Source: Acidaminobacter sp. (lineage in GTDB: Bacteria; Bacillota_A; Clostridia; Peptostreptococcales; Acidaminobacteraceae). Taken from it: a stretch of 64,000 bases of DNA. Shown here piece by piece: positions 17,962-28,637 of this stretch; position 1 is the stretch's first letter, and each line of letters opens with the position of its first letter. Location: the NCBI GenBank assembly GCA_009881125.1, contig WXFH01000052.1:1-64000 (forward strand), read 5' to 3'. The notes under the pieces were generated by a model that made no database searches, was not told the DNA's origin, and saw only the letters and a program-made list of their open reading frames with translations. A program made the position numbers and the translations under genes.

Positions 17962-19316
17962 AAGCTCGCCTCCGACATTTCTTTGGCCTTAATGTATATT
18001 GCGCACTCAATGCGCTTTTTCTCCATGTCGCAGCCTATTTCATAAGGCACACGGATGTCATGGTTGAAGTTGTAGGCGTTGGCATGACAGCCGCCGCTGC
18101 AGTAAAACTTCGCCCAGCACGAACGGCACGCCTGCTTCTCGTAGACGTGGACCTTAGAGAAATCATCGGCCAAACGCGTTTCAAAAGTTCCCTGATCCAC
18201 ATTGCCCATGACAAAATCCGTATTACCAACAAATTGGTGACACGGATAAATATCACCCTCCGGGGTCACCGCGATGTATTCGCTTCCGGCGCCGCACCCG
18301 GAAACCCGCTTGATGACACAAGGGCCCTGGTTAAGGTCAATCATGAAATGGAAGAACTTAAAATCTCGGTCCGTGCCAGAACGTTCAATCAGCGTCTCCG
18401 CCAGAGATTCATACTGCTCAAAGACTGTTTTCATGTCCTCAGAGGTCAGCGTATAGTCATGATGAGGTTCCGACACGACGGGTTCTACGGAAGTCAGCGT
18501 AAAGCCTTGGTCAGCCAGGTGCACGACGTCTTTGGCGAAATCCGTATTAAAATGCGTGAAGGTCCCCCGGACATAATAAGTCTTGTCCCCACGGCTCTCC
18601 ACCAGTTTCTTGAATTTTGGCAGAATCACGTCATAGGTGCCCTGGCCATTAATGGCGGGGCGCATAAAGTCATTGACCTCTGGTCTTCCGTCTATGGACA
18701 GGACCACATTGTCCATGTGCTCATTAATATAGGCAATCTTGTCATCATCCAGCAGAATACCGTTGGTGGTGATAGTAAATCTGAAATGCTTATTGTTTGC
18801 AGCTTCAAGGGACCGGCCATAAGCCACTAACGCCTTGACCACCTCAAAGTTCATAAGCGGCTCGCCGCCAAAAAAGTCCACTTCAAGGTTGCGGCGGTTT
18901 CCGGAATGGGCGACCAGGAAATCAAAGGCACGTTTCCCCGTTTCCAGCGGCATGAGCAGTCGCTCACCGTGAAAATCTCCCTGGGAGGCAAAGCAGTACT
19001 TGCACCGAATGTTGCAGTCATGGGCTACATGCAGGCACAGCGCCTTGATGATGGGCTGCTTTTTAAACGCGGACGAATCCAGATAGTCGTCTGGGCTGAA
19101 TAACTGCCCCATTTCGATGAGGGCATCCATTTCTCCCAGCCCTTCTCTGACGACACCTTCCTCAAACTCCCCAGAAAGAGCCGCCACGGCAGCCTCCTGA
19201 TCAGGATTTGGGTAGAAGTCCAGCAATCTATAAATCATTGGGTCGACTACATGAATGGCGCCGCTGTGGACATCCAGAACAATGTGCATGCCGCCCTGTT
19301 CGTATTTATGAATCAT
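17958..19316 (-). CDS. scfB: SCIFF peptide maturase, radical SAM thioether-forming enzyme
   Basis: Radical SAM/SPASM enzyme that links cysteine sulfur to a threonine carbon in the SCIFF precursor encoded just upstream. The catalytic [4Fe-4S] ligands are Cys101, Cys105 and Cys108 (CNIRCKYC); an RRE-like N-terminal portion precedes them. Auxiliary-cluster cysteines lie in the C-terminal SPASM region (SGCGAGSEY, YPCHQF, CRSCWAKFYCSGGCH). Length is 452 residues. GGAGG precedes the ATG. The association with secDF and tgt is characteristic of Clostridia. Confidence 0.96.
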   Translation of the reverse strand: MIHKYEQGGMHIVLDVHSGAIHVVDPMIYRLLDFYPNPDQEAAVAALSGEFEEGVVREGLGEMDALIEMGQLFSPDDYLDSSAFKKQPIIKALCLHVAHDCNIRCKYCFASQGDFHGERLLMPLETGKRAFDFLVAHSGNRRNLEVDFFGGEPLMNFEVVKALVAYGRSLEAANNKHFRFTITTNGILLDDDKIAYINEHMDNVVLSIDGRPEVNDFMRPAINGQGTYDVILPKFKKLVESRGDKTYYVRGTFTHFNTDFAKDVVHLADQGFTLTSVEPVVSEPHHDYTLTSEDMKTVFEQYESLAETLIERSGTDRDFKFFHFMIDLNQGPCVIKRVSGCGAGSEYIAVTPEGDIYPCHQFVGNTDFVMGNVDQGTFETRLADDFSKVHVYEKQACRSCWAKFYCSGGCHANAYNFNHDIRVPYEIGCDMEKKRIECAIYIKAKEMSEASL

Positions 19317-19354
19317 TGTTTTTTTGCCTCCGCTCTCACTTTAAGCATAAACAC

Positions 19355-19376
19355 AGAAAAAGCAGCTTTCGCTGCT
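19355..19376 (-). terminator. Hairpin between SCIFF precursor and maturase
   Basis: AGCAGC-GAAA-GCTGCT followed by TTTTTC on the minus strand, in the 143-bp gap between the two genes. A second small stem, CCTTCT/AGAAGG, sits right after the precursor stop. Partial termination here would give more precursor than enzyme. Confidence 0.7.
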
Positions 19377-19459
19377 CTGACTGTAGGTATGCGGTCATAT
19401 TGCAGTGCTGACGCTTTGAAGCTCACTATAAGCGCCGAGCCCTTCTTATGTAGAAGGTC

Positions 19460-19600
19460 TTATTTCTTCTCGCACTCCTGATTGCCAACAGTACAAGACG
19501 TTTTGCAGGCCGACTGGCAGGATGTCTGGCATTCGCCGCAGCCGCCGTGAGAAGCGCTTTCCTTCAGCGTACCTTGGTTCAGCGTTTTAATGTGCTTCAT
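19460..19600 (-). CDS. scfA: SCIFF ribosomal peptide precursor (six cysteines in forty-five)
   Basis: A 46-residue peptide beginning MKHIKTLNQGTL. Its six cysteines (21, 24, 28, 32, 36, 43) are spaced as in the SCIFF family, with the hallmark stretches CGECQTSCQSACKTSC and TVGNQ. The ATG has GGGAGG 7 nt upstream. The mature thioether peptide occurs almost universally in Clostridia and its function is not known. Because of its size it is easily missed. Confidence 0.97.
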   Translation of the reverse strand: MKHIKTLNQGTLKESASHGGCGECQTSCQSACKTSCTVGNQECEKK

Positions 19601-19635
19601 GAGATGACCTCCCTTCATAGAACTAAATCATGCCT

Positions 19636-19647
19636 ATTATAGCATAA
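19636..19647 (-). promoter_or_regulatory. Probable extended -10 promoter for the SCIFF operon
   Basis: TATGCTATAAT on the minus strand (TGnTATAAT type, -10 at 19641-19636) about 35 nt before the SCIFF start. No good -35 was seen. The stretch 19650-19813 upstream contains inverted repeats (CCGCTTCAG/CTGAAGCGG; CCGCC/GGCGG) that probably end the tgt-yajC transcript. Confidence 0.5.
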
Positions 19648-19813
19648 ACCTTTTCAAGTAAAAAGACCGAAGATGATGAACCGCCGTAGGCGGCCAGGTC
19701 ACAGCCGCTTCAGCGAATTCAAAAGGTCTGCTTGATCACGTGCTTACCTGAAGCGGCGGCGGATTCTCGTTGGAATGCCACCGCGCTGGTAAGGTCAAAT
19801 TGCAGGAGGTCGT

Positions 19814-20083
19814 CTATTTCTGAACGACGATGCTGCCAACTGCCCATTTCTTGAATGTCAATTCTGTGCCGCTAGGTCGCACGCGAAGAACAACATCCTC
19901 ATCCATGACTGAAACGACTTGTCCAACTACGCCGCCGATGGTCACGACTTCATCACCCGCCGAAATGTTATCCCGCATGCTCTTCAGCTCTTTGTTTTTC
20001 TTTTGTTGCGGACGAATGAGCATGAAGTAGAAAATCAGGAAAAACACGACGACGTAAAGCAGAGTTCCGTAAGTACCGCCCAT
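19814..20083 (-). CDS. yajC: Preprotein translocase subunit YajC
   Basis: An 89-residue single-helix membrane protein (helix about 6-24) with the family phrase LIRPQQKKNKELKSM followed by a small soluble domain (GDEVVTIGGVVG). It associates with SecDF. It follows tgt by 37 bp, with a good AGGAGG. Confidence 0.96.
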   Translation of the reverse strand: MGGTYGTLLYVVVFFLIFYFMLIRPQQKKNKELKSMRDNISAGDEVVTIGGVVGQVVSVMDEDVVLRVRPSGTELTFKKWAVGSIVVQK

Positions 20084-20120
20084 AGTGTAAGCCTCCTATT
20101 CTTTGCTGTCTGATGCAATT

Positions 20121-21260
<1,140 letters not shown>

Positions 21261-21276
21261 CTAATAATTTCTAACT

Positions 21277-22299
21277 TTACAGAATCAGCATGGCGTCGCC
21301 AAAGCTGAAAAATCTATACCGCTCTTTAACTGCCTCGTCATAAGCGACAAGGACATGCTCTCTGCCAGCCAAAGCACTGACCAGCATTATGAGGGTCGAT
21401 TCAGGAAGATGAAAGTTGGTGATTAGACCATCGACCACTTTAAACGTATAGCCGGGATAGATAAAAATATCCGTCCAGCCTGAGCACGCCTGAAGGGTTT
21501 CATGGCGCCCCGCAGCACTTTCGAGGGTTCTGACCGAGGTTGTGCCTACGGCTATAACCCGTCCGCCTGCTGCTTTGGTCCGCTGGATCTTAGCTGCAGC
21601 ATCCTCGCTGATTTCAAAGTATTCAGCATGCATAACATGCTCGTGGATTGACTCGGCCTTGACTGGTCTAAACGTACCCAGACCCACGTGCAGCGTGATG
21701 CGGGCGATGGTTACACCCTTCGCCTCAATAGCATCGAGCAAGGCATCATCAAAATGGAGGCCTGCGGTTGGCGCGGCGGCTGACCCATATTTGTTTGAAT
21801 ACACAGTTTGATAGCGCTCCGCATCATCCAGGGTTTCGCGAATGTACGGCGGCAGCGGCATAGTGCCCAGCCTGTCCAGAACCTCCTCGAAAATCCCTTC
21901 GTACCGGAATCTCACCAGGCGCGTGCCTTCTTCAGAAAGGTCTTCAATAACTGCACTCAAAGAGCCGTCACCAAATTCGAAGGCGTCTCCGGGACGCGCC
22001 TTTTTTCCGGGCTTGACAAGCGTTTGCCAGAGATCCCCTTCAACACGCTTAAGCAGAAGGAATTCCACGGCAGCCCCTGAGCGCCTGCGTCCAAAGAGTC
22101 TGGCGGGCAGAACCCGGGTATCGTTGATGACCAGACAATCTCCTGACTGAAGATGATGCAGCACATCCCTGAAGGTCTCATGGCGAAGCGCGCCAGTCCC
22201 TTTGTCCATAAAGAGGAGTCTAGAAGCGGCTCGGTCTTTAAGCGGTGTTTGAGCGATCAGTTCCTCAGGTAAATCAAAATAAAAATCACTGGTTTTCAT
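21277..22299 (-). CDS. queA: S-adenosylmethionine:tRNA ribosyltransferase-isomerase
   Basis: Adds the epoxycyclopentane moiety to preQ1 in tRNA, the step after Tgt. At 340 residues it has the N-terminal [22 protein letters not shown] (near 180), and the C-terminal [14 protein letters not shown] and [12 protein letters not shown] signatures. Ribosome binding site AAGGAGCAA precedes the ATG. Confidence 0.98.
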   Translation of the reverse strand: MKTSDFYFDLPEELIAQTPLKDRAASRLLFMDKGTGALRHETFRDVLHHLQSGDCLVINDTRVLPARLFGRRRSGAAVEFLLLKRVEGDLWQTLVKPGKKARPGDAFEFGDGSLSAVIEDLSEEGTRLVRFRYEGIFEEVLDRLGTMPLPPYIRETLDDAERYQTVYSNKYGSAAAPTAGLHFDDALLDAIEAKGVTIARITLHVGLGTFRPVKAESIHEHVMHAEYFEISEDAAAKIQRTKAAGGRVIAVGTTSVRTLESAAGRHETLQACSGWTDIFIYPGYTFKVVDGLITNFHLPESTLIMLVSALAGREHVLVAYDEAVKERYRFFSFGDAMLIL

Positions 22300-22378
22300 A
22301 TTTTGAAGTTGCTCCTTATATCATTGAAATGTTTTTAAGATACATAGCCATGAATGTCATCAATGCGACTTAGCATCC

Positions 22379-24070
22379 TTATTGAATTCTGGTATTGACA
22401 TAGTAATGAGTCAGAATCTGCTCATAGCTCATGCCGAGATCCGCCATGGCTTTCGCGCCCCATTGGCTCATGCCGACGCCGTGGCCAAAGCCATAACCTT
22501 TGAAGACAATAGTGCCACTGCCGGATCCAGACGTTACCACTGTATTGGTCGGTTTAAAAGCCGTCACACCCGAAGCTGACAGCAAAGTCATTTCAGAGGA
22601 CCCAAGCGTCACCTGCCCGCCTGCCCCTTCTACGACTAGGCGATCCACAGGTACAGCAGTCTTTCCTCCGGCAGATTCCAGCGTCAGCTCCCCACTCGTG
22701 CCGGGCACAGCACTGCCGCCTCCTTCAATGGTATACCAGGAGCTGCGGATATCATACGTCCCCAGGATGTAGCGCGCCTTTTCCTTAGATGCCACGTAAT
22801 CTCCGTCCCGCCCGACAAACACTGTTTCCAGCGCACGTCCGTTCGGCGATACCTTGGTGACGTAAATCCCAATCAATGGACCAATATTGATGTTCTTGCT
22901 CTTTAAAATATCGTCAATTTGCACTGTCGTATAGGTTTTAGACCAGGTTGCCGATGGTTGGCCAAGAGAATATGGATCCTCCACCGACTTAAGATAAGGC
23001 GTCACCGCCGACCAGACATATTCAGAGTTTTCTGTGCGCCCACCGCTGTTGGAGTGGAAAAACGCAGTGATGGGCTTGTTGTCGTAAACCAAAAGCTTGC
23101 CCCAGGTCTCATCCACCGCATCATTTGAGCGAGGTCGCTCGACACTGGCTCCGCCGTATACCTGACAGTCCTGAAGATTACACAGGTCAAAGCCCCATTT
23201 GCTGTGCTTGCCCAAGGAAGCATAGGCGTAATTGCGCGCTGCGACCGCTTGAGCCTTCAAAGCTTCCAGTGGCCATTCCCCCGACATTTCACGGGGCAGA
23301 ACGCCGTATAAGTATGGTTCGACCCCAATATAGTTTATGACGGTTGGGTCGCTGTCTGCGAACCTCTGCACGCCAATGGCCCCGCGGTATTTTCTGCTTT
23401 CGAAGCCGATCAGGTCCCCTTCTGCCTGTGGTAAAAGCGCAAAGACCGTATCGCTCGTATCATAATACATAAAAATTGAGGTATTGTCGACGATCATGAT
23501 CGCTTTGTCGTTGACTGGCGCAGGCATCAGTGAAATTTGCGGCAGCACCGACTCAATTTCAGCTTTTTTTGCTATCCGCTCAGCCTCTGACTGGTAAGCG
23601 CCCACATAGACCTTCCAGCCGTCATCATAGGCCGGGAACAGGTCTTGAAGCTGAAGTGAAGTCTGATCCAGAAACTGCCGCATTTCAAGATAGGTTCCAA
23701 AATCCGGTCCCACCTGCAGATGATACGGTCCAAAGTAGGCACCACTACTTCCGGCTGGTGTGCCGATGGTCTCGCCAACCGCCTTTGTATTCTTAATGAC
23801 ATAGAGGGTATTAAGCGGCAATATGGCACCGGTGTCCGAAAAAGCGCCCACACCGTCTACCGTAACAAGCTTAAACCCGCTGGTTGAAGTCAAAACGGAC
23901 GTCGCGTCGGTAATACTGTTGAATTTGATGCCAACGCGAAACTGTCGATCCGGGCTTGCTTCCACAGCATAGGAAGGATCCGCATTAAAAGCCAACAGAA
24001 CTGACAAAAGACATAAAGTCAACAGGATCCAAGCCGGCTTCGCGTTTAGTGTATTTTTTTTATAGGTCAC
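22379..24070 (-). CDS. SpoIID/LytB-domain cell-wall protein
   Basis: A 563-residue secreted protein. A signal helix (about 13-35, AWILLTLCLLSVLLAFNA) is followed by a SPOR-like segment and the SpoIID/LytB domain with LYGVLPREMSGEWPLEALKAQ, AVAARNYAYA, YGGASVERPRSNDAV and the C-terminal YGFGHGVGMSQWGAKAMA. SpoIID is a lytic transglycosylase of endospore engulfment; LytB stimulates an amidase. The position between ruvB and queA is common in Clostridia and the protein is longer than classical SpoIID, so a sporulation role is likely but not certain. GTG start after GAGGTGAGG. Confidence 0.9.
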   Translation of the reverse strand: MTYKKNTLNAKPAWILLTLCLLSVLLAFNADPSYAVEASPDRQFRVGIKFNSITDATSVLTSTSGFKLVTVDGVGAFSDTGAILPLNTLYVIKNTKAVGETIGTPAGSSGAYFGPYHLQVGPDFGTYLEMRQFLDQTSLQLQDLFPAYDDGWKVYVGAYQSEAERIAKKAEIESVLPQISLMPAPVNDKAIMIVDNTSIFMYYDTSDTVFALLPQAEGDLIGFESRKYRGAIGVQRFADSDPTVINYIGVEPYLYGVLPREMSGEWPLEALKAQAVAARNYAYASLGKHSKWGFDLCNLQDCQVYGGASVERPRSNDAVDETWGKLLVYDNKPITAFFHSNSGGRTENSEYVWSAVTPYLKSVEDPYSLGQPSATWSKTYTTVQIDDILKSKNINIGPLIGIYVTKVSPNGRALETVFVGRDGDYVASKEKARYILGTYDIRSSWYTIEGGGSAVPGTSGELTLESAGGKTAVPVDRLVVEGAGGQVTLGSSEMTLLSASGVTAFKPTNTVVTSGSGSGTIVFKGYGFGHGVGMSQWGAKAMADLGMSYEQILTHYYVNTRIQ

Positions 24071-24082
24071 GTTAACCTCACC

Positions 24083-25141
24083 TCATTCCTCAAGACTGAT
24101 CTCCAGTTGATTAAAAGGAACCTCTGCCGCAATCTGTCCCTTTGGATCCAGATTGAGATAACGGTAACCGTTTCGCGTAATCACGCGGCCTCTTGGCGTT
24201 CGGTTGATAAAACCAAGCTGCAGCAGAAATGGCTCAATGACGTCTTCAATGGTGCCCTGCTCTTCACCGGTAGCCGCTGCCAAGGTACTAACCCCAACCG
24301 GTCCGCCGTCAAATTTTTCAGCAATGGCGTAAAGAAGTCTGCGGTCAGCTTTGTCGAGACCGGAATCATCAATATCCAGCATTTTTAATGCATAGCGCGC
24401 GACGTCTATATCGATGGTGTCGCTGCCGCCCACCTGAGCAAAGTCTCTGACCCGTCTCAGTATGCGGTTGACAATCCGTGGTGTGCCGCGGCTTCTTCTG
24501 GCGATTTCCCACGCAGCATCGTCGTGAATCCCGATCCCAAGGATGTCGGCGGAGCGACGCACGATGAGGTGCAGCTCACGTTCACTGTAGAGATCAAGCT
24601 GCAGCATGACGCCAAAGCGGTCTCTCAGCGGCGACGTCAAAAGTCCTGCTCTGGTGGTGGCGCCAACCAATGTAAAGCGTGGGAGCTGAAGTCTGATGGA
24701 CCTGGCTTCAGAGCCTTTGCCTATGATAATATCGAGGGCATAGTCCTCCATAGCCGGATAGAGGACTTCCTCCACCGCACGGCTGAGACGGTGGATCTCA
24801 TCAATAAAAAGGACATCTTTGTCCCTCAATGTGTTTAGGATGGCTGCCAGGTCTCCGGGCCGCTCGATCGCAGGGCCTGAAGTGATGCGGATATTGACAC
24901 CCAGCTCATTGGCAATGATGTTGGACAGTGTCGTCTTGCCAAGTCCTGGCGGTCCATAGAGAAGGACGTGATCCAGTGCTTCAGCGCGGAATTTGGCAGC
25001 CTCAATGAAGACACCCAGTTTCTCCTTGTTGCGCTCCTGTCCAATGTATTCCTTGAGATTTTTCGGTCGAAGACTGCCTTCCTGCAGAACGTCTTCTTCT
25101 ATAAGATCCGGCGTAATAAAGCGGTCAAATCCTGAGTCCAA
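24083..25141 (-). CDS. ruvB: Holliday junction branch-migration ATPase RuvB
   Basis: AAA+ motor of branch migration, 352 residues. Walker A is [14 protein letters not shown] (about 59-72), Walker B is LFIDEIHRL, and sensor GATTRAG is present, followed by the winged-helix C-terminus with TPRGR. TTG start with AGGAGG 8 nt upstream. Directly downstream of ruvA. Confidence 0.98.
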   Translation of the reverse strand: MDSGFDRFITPDLIEEDVLQEGSLRPKNLKEYIGQERNKEKLGVFIEAAKFRAEALDHVLLYGPPGLGKTTLSNIIANELGVNIRITSGPAIERPGDLAAILNTLRDKDVLFIDEIHRLSRAVEEVLYPAMEDYALDIIIGKGSEARSIRLQLPRFTLVGATTRAGLLTSPLRDRFGVMLQLDLYSERELHLIVRRSADILGIGIHDDAAWEIARRSRGTPRIVNRILRRVRDFAQVGGSDTIDIDVARYALKMLDIDDSGLDKADRRLLYAIAEKFDGGPVGVSTLAAATGEEQGTIEDVIEPFLLQLGFINRTPRGRVITRNGYRYLNLDPKGQIAAEVPFNQLEISLEE

Positions 25142-25208
25142 GGGCAGTGCCTCCTTTCACTATTGCGTGTCTGCCTCAGCGGTCCTGCAAAAGCTATAAA
25201 TAATGAGA

Positions 25209-25805
25209 TTAGAGAACCGCCATCAGACCAAGGGCCTGACGGATGACGTCCTCCACGGTGAGGTCCCGGCTGTCGATGCGCGAGATGATCTTTTCGACGT
25301 CGGATTTCCTGTAACCCAGGGCTATCATGGCTTCTATGGCATCAGAAACGACGCCGACGTTTTTAGGCATAGAAAAACCGTCTGCCTCCGGCAGCGCGGA
25401 CAGTGTTTTGGAGAATTTGTCTCTCAGCTCCAGTACAATGCGCTGGGCTGTTTTTTTCCCGACGCCAGGTGCTTTCATAAGACCATCGGCATCTCCCAAG
25501 ATAATCATGCGGGTGAGCTCTAGGTAATGAATGCCCGACAGGGCTCCAATGGCAACCTTAGCACCTATACCTGACACGGTGGTGAGCAGTCGGAAAACCT
25601 TCAGCTCGTCCTCAGTAGAGAAGCCCACCAGGGTCATGCTGTCCTCGCGGACGATCAGGGAGGTGAAGAAGGTGACCGTCTCCCCCACTTTGCAGGCCAT
25701 GGCGCTGGTCGCCGAGGTGGAGATGCTGTAGCCTATATTGCCGACTTCAAGAATGACGCGGTCGGGATGTAAAACGGCGACAACGCCGCGAAAATATTCA
25801 TACAT
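25209..25805 (-). CDS. ruvA: Holliday junction DNA helicase subunit RuvA
   Basis: Tetrameric junction-binding partner of RuvB. Begins MYEYFRGVVAVL (OB fold), then helix-hairpin-helix motifs (TVSGIGAKVA, APGVGKKTAQRIVLEL) and the C-terminal RuvB-contacting domain (AIEAMIALGYRKSDV). The start is ATG 25805, preceded by AGGAGG at 7 nt, giving 198 residues; an earlier in-frame start has no such site. Confidence 0.97.
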   Translation of the reverse strand: MYEYFRGVVAVLHPDRVILEVGNIGYSISTSATSAMACKVGETVTFFTSLIVREDSMTLVGFSTEDELKVFRLLTTVSGIGAKVAIGALSGIHYLELTRMIILGDADGLMKAPGVGKKTAQRIVLELRDKFSKTLSALPEADGFSMPKNVGVVSDAIEAMIALGYRKSDVEKIISRIDSRDLTVEDVIRQALGLMAVL

Positions 25806-25885
25806 GGGGCAGCCTCCTAAAATGGCGCAGTTGTGTCTCACAGACGGCAAACCGCGAATGAAGCGGTGCGGTGATACAGTTTAAA

Positions 25886-26629
25886 CTAAACCAAAATAAC
25901 TTGTTTAAGTCCTGCATCCAGCGCTATTTTTTCTAATTTTTCCATTTCTGTGTGGTTTGGCATAGTTTTGCCTTTAAATTGGGCAACAACGCCATGGGGT
26001 CTGAATCGAATCAATTTGTAGCGGGTTTCTGGCGCATGAGCTGCAAGCACCTTGCTGACATAGGACACTGTATGGGTGTTGTCAAGCCACTCAGGAACAA
26101 TGACTGTACGCACTTCGCAGAGGGTCCGATCCTGGGCCATACGGTTCAGATTCTCAAGAACCCGCTGATTGTCCTCACCGGTAAGTTCCTTGTGTGCCTC
26201 TGGATTGACACTTTTAACATCCAGCATAAAGCCGTCGACCCAAGGTCTGATGCGCTCGTAAAAAGCCTGATCAAAGTCGCCGTTGGTGTCGATCAGGACG
26301 TTGAAATTCTCTTTTTTCAGAGCTTTGACCAGATCGAGGAGAAATTCGGGCTGCAGGGTGCACTCGCCGCCTGAAATTGTCACACCGGAAATAAACAGGC
26401 GGTATTTGAGTACCTCCTGAACGACGTCTTCAGGTGACCTGAGAGACACTTCATCTGTGCTCAGGACGCTGCCAAGGGCAATAGTCTCCGGATTATGGCA
26501 ATAACCACACCTGAAGCTGCAGCCCTGGAGAAAGATGATGGTTCTGTTGCCAGGCCCATCCACTGAACTGAAGGGCAGGATCCTGCGGACATAGCCCATG
26601 AGGCTTAGGTTCTGTACTTGTTCACTCAC
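25886..26629 (-). CDS. Radical SAM glycyl-radical-enzyme activase-like protein
   Basis: A 247-residue AdoMet radical activase. GPGNRTIIFLQGCSFRCGYC contains the CxxxCxxC cluster motif and is followed by HNPETI, a TISGGECTLQP segment and DTNGDF. There is no ferredoxin insert, so it resembles PflA- or NrdG-type activases. The start is GTG 26629, overlapping the zinc-ribbon stop as GTGA with GGAGAAAAG upstream; the ATG five codons earlier has no ribosome binding site. The YjjI-type enzyme 3 kb upstream is a possible client, by analogy with YjjW, but the anaerobic nucleotide reductase is another. Confidence 0.88.
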   Translation of the reverse strand: MSEQVQNLSLMGYVRRILPFSSVDGPGNRTIIFLQGCSFRCGYCHNPETIALGSVLSTDEVSLRSPEDVVQEVLKYRLFISGVTISGGECTLQPEFLLDLVKALKKENFNVLIDTNGDFDQAFYERIRPWVDGFMLDVKSVNPEAHKELTGEDNQRVLENLNRMAQDRTLCEVRTVIVPEWLDNTHTVSYVSKVLAAHAPETRYKLIRFRPHGVVAQFKGKTMPNHTEMEKLEKIALDAGLKQVILV

Positions 26630-26994
26630 TGCTTTTCTCCGCATTTCGGACAGAAGGCGTGGGATTTGTCGATTTCAGCGCCGCAGGATTTGCAGAATCT
26701 GAGGGGCTTGCCTTTTTTGACCGTTTTGAGATCCCAGTAGGTCAATTCTTCCGTAGGATTTTCCTCATAGGCCTGTCCTTTTTCTTTCTTCAGTTCAAAG
26801 ACACTTTTGCAGGAAGGACACACGCAAAAGTAGTTTAAATTCCAGCGAACGGTTGGTATAAAAAAGACGTGAAAGGTGTTGTACCTCTTGATGACTTTTT
26901 TTGGCAGAGTACTGTTGCACTCCTTGCATTCCACCTGGCTGTCTCTGAGCAATTTATCCTTGCTTGTGATTCCGAATACGCCTATAAAAAACAT
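26626..26994 (-). CDS. Zinc-ribbon protein of unknown function
   Basis: A 122-residue protein with three Cys pairs: CKECNS (about 23-26), CPSCKS (about 59-62) and a C-terminal zinc ribbon CKSCGAEIDKSHAFCPKCGEK. The middle region FHVFFIPTVRWNLNYFCVCPSC looks like the small zinc-ribbon 15 class. Translationally coupled to the activase (GTGA overlap). The role is unknown. Confidence 0.8.
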   Translation of the reverse strand: MFFIGVFGITSKDKLLRDSQVECKECNSTLPKKVIKRYNTFHVFFIPTVRWNLNYFCVCPSCKSVFELKKEKGQAYEENPTEELTYWDLKTVKKGKPLRFCKSCGAEIDKSHAFCPKCGEKQ

Positions 26995-27098
26995 GTCGTC
27001 ATCTCCTAAAAGACATCATGTAACTGAGTCTTAGCAATCATTTACCATTATAGCATATTTGTTCGCTTCTGTGAGGGATAAGTTGTGGCGGACGCCAA

Positions 27099-27131
27099 GA
27101 GGGGAACTCAAGTTGTAGATGAGTTCCCCTC
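27099..27131 (-). terminator. Hairpin after the anti-sigma gene
   Basis: A perfect 12-bp inverted repeat, GAGGGGAACTCA/TGAGTTCCCCTC, with a 9-nt loop, placed 10 bp after the gene. There is no long T-run on either side, so termination strength is uncertain. Confidence 0.6.
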
Positions 27132-27140
27132 GTTTGTCAA

Positions 27141-28634
27141 TTAGTTGAGTTTTTTGATTTCTACGGGTTTTAGCACCTCATCAACCATCGGCACAAACAG
27201 GGAAAGGTAAATGCGATCTACATCTGACGTTTCAGGTACCCCAATGTTGAAAGCTGCGCCTTCCTCCGTTTGCCACATTCCCATGGAACTTTCGGATGGA
27301 TCCGGTTCCATTCGAAGGGCCCCATATTCATGCCCGCCATAATCAGGGTTTTCATCGAACATACCAGGCCTTAGAAATTCATAAGTGATCCATGGCTTCT
27401 CAGATTCTTTGCCAGACATATCGCTGAGTGCCGAGACCTCGCGTCCCTTATACACAATAATCTCGCTCTGGTTCGGAAGCTCTGAATGAATGGTTTCACT
27501 TGAAACGTCAAAATACACCGTACTTAAAACATTAGATTGCCATGCGGTTCTCTGAGGATCTATTCCAATAAACATTTTTCCGTCCAGTTCAAAGCGGCTG
27601 ATGCTGGCTTTGAATTCCATAGTTTGAGCTTCAACCTCAGCCTCCGAATTCAATCTCCCCATACTGTCAAAATAAATTTTATCACCATTCTGGTCCATGA
27701 GATATAGGCCAATATTTAAATCCTTAACACCTTCTGCCGGCAACAGCCTTGCTTTGACGCTGGCATTGATGACGCCTACGTTGATTTCCTCAATATCAAG
27801 CATGCCATAATCAGCTATCACCAGCGGCTGGTTCAATTCGTATTGAACAGATTCACGGGATAATGACGCATCAAGGGAGACAGGAAAGCGAAATACTTTA
27901 TTGTCCATGGTAAATGCCAAGGTAAATTGAGCTGGGATTTCATGTCCGTAGGCTCTGATTTCAGAAAGTCGAACCTCTTCCCCCATACCCGAAAATTCAA
28001 TGCCTATAGCAGCTTTGAAATCCGGAATCTCCAGGGACAGTTCGACAAATTCCTCAGCATGATCACCCGTAATCGAATAATACACAGCCAGGGTCTGCTG
28101 ATCAGCGACCACGCCATTGAGCGTGATTTCTGTATTGTCAATTTTAATAGCTGCGTTGATAGGCTGATAGCGGTCATGCTCAATAGCAGATTTTAGTCCC
28201 GGTTTGCCGACCAGATATTCTACCCACTGCCCGACGAGTGGCCATTTCATCATGTTTTCAGCCAGGGATGGATTAAATTTCGCGCCAATCATGAGGCCGC
28301 CAATCCCAATGATCAAGCTTGCCGCCACAGTCAAAGTTCCTCTCATAATAGTTTTCGTGATTTTCGACCTGTTAACAACCGTGTTATGCAGGTCTGCGGC
28401 TGTGCCTATTGACCCCGCCTGTCCATCAGATGGATCTTGCAGGTCTGACCCCGTCTGTCGTCTCCCCAGGTCTGACCCCGCCTGTTGGCCACCCAGGTCT
28501 GCGGCTGTGCCTATCGACCCCAGTGGTTCAATCATAAGCTGAAGGGTTTCTTCTGCCCACGAGTCCGAATGATCAGGGAGCGACTGTTCTCTGAGCACTT
28601 TTTCAATTTTTTTATCAAGAAGCCGTTCATCCAT
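27141..28634 (-). CDS. DUF4179-type membrane anti-sigma factor with repeat-derived insert
   Basis: Probable anti-sigma partner of the ECF factor 3 bp upstream. The N-terminal cytoplasmic part (1-35, KKIEKVLREQSLPDHSDSW) should bind sigma. Residues 38-83 are made of the dispersed repeat read as GSDL, with two copies expanded to GSIGTAADL. A membrane helix (about 98-118) and a roughly 370-residue extracytoplasmic domain of the DUF4179/DUF5643 kind follow. The insert is between the sigma-binding part and the membrane, where length changes are likely tolerated. The repeat spacings (51, 27, 27 bp) preserve the frame. Confidence 0.85.
   Translation of the reverse strand: MDERLLDKKIEKVLREQSLPDHSDSWAEETLQLMIEPLGSIGTAADLGGQQAGSDLGRRQTGSDLQDPSDGQAGSIGTAADLHNTVVNRSKITKTIMRGTLTVAASLIIGIGGLMIGAKFNPSLAENMMKWPLVGQWVEYLVGKPGLKSAIEHDRYQPINAAIKIDNTEITLNGVVADQQTLAVYYSITGDHAEEFVELSLEIPDFKAAIGIEFSGMGEEVRLSEIRAYGHEIPAQFTLAFTMDNKVFRFPVSLDASLSRESVQYELNQPLVIADYGMLDIEEINVGVINASVKARLLPAEGVKDLNIGLYLMDQNGDKIYFDSMGRLNSEAEVEAQTMEFKASISRFELDGKMFIGIDPQRTAWQSNVLSTVYFDVSSETIHSELPNQSEIIVYKGREVSALSDMSGKESEKPWITYEFLRPGMFDENPDYGGHEYGALRMEPDPSESSMGMWQTEEGAAFNIGVPETSDVDRIYLSLFVPMVDEVLKPVEIKKLN
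28388..28530 (-). repeat. In-frame repeat array in the anti-sigma gene, two copies with 15-bp expansion
   Basis: Standard copies are at 28439-28458 and 28468-28485. At 28388 and 28494 the core AGGTCTG-ACCCC is split by CGGCTGTGCCTAT(T/C)G, exactly 15 bp. The two expanded copies flank the two ordinary ones. All spacings are multiples of three. Confidence 0.9.
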
Positions 28635-28637
28635 GAC

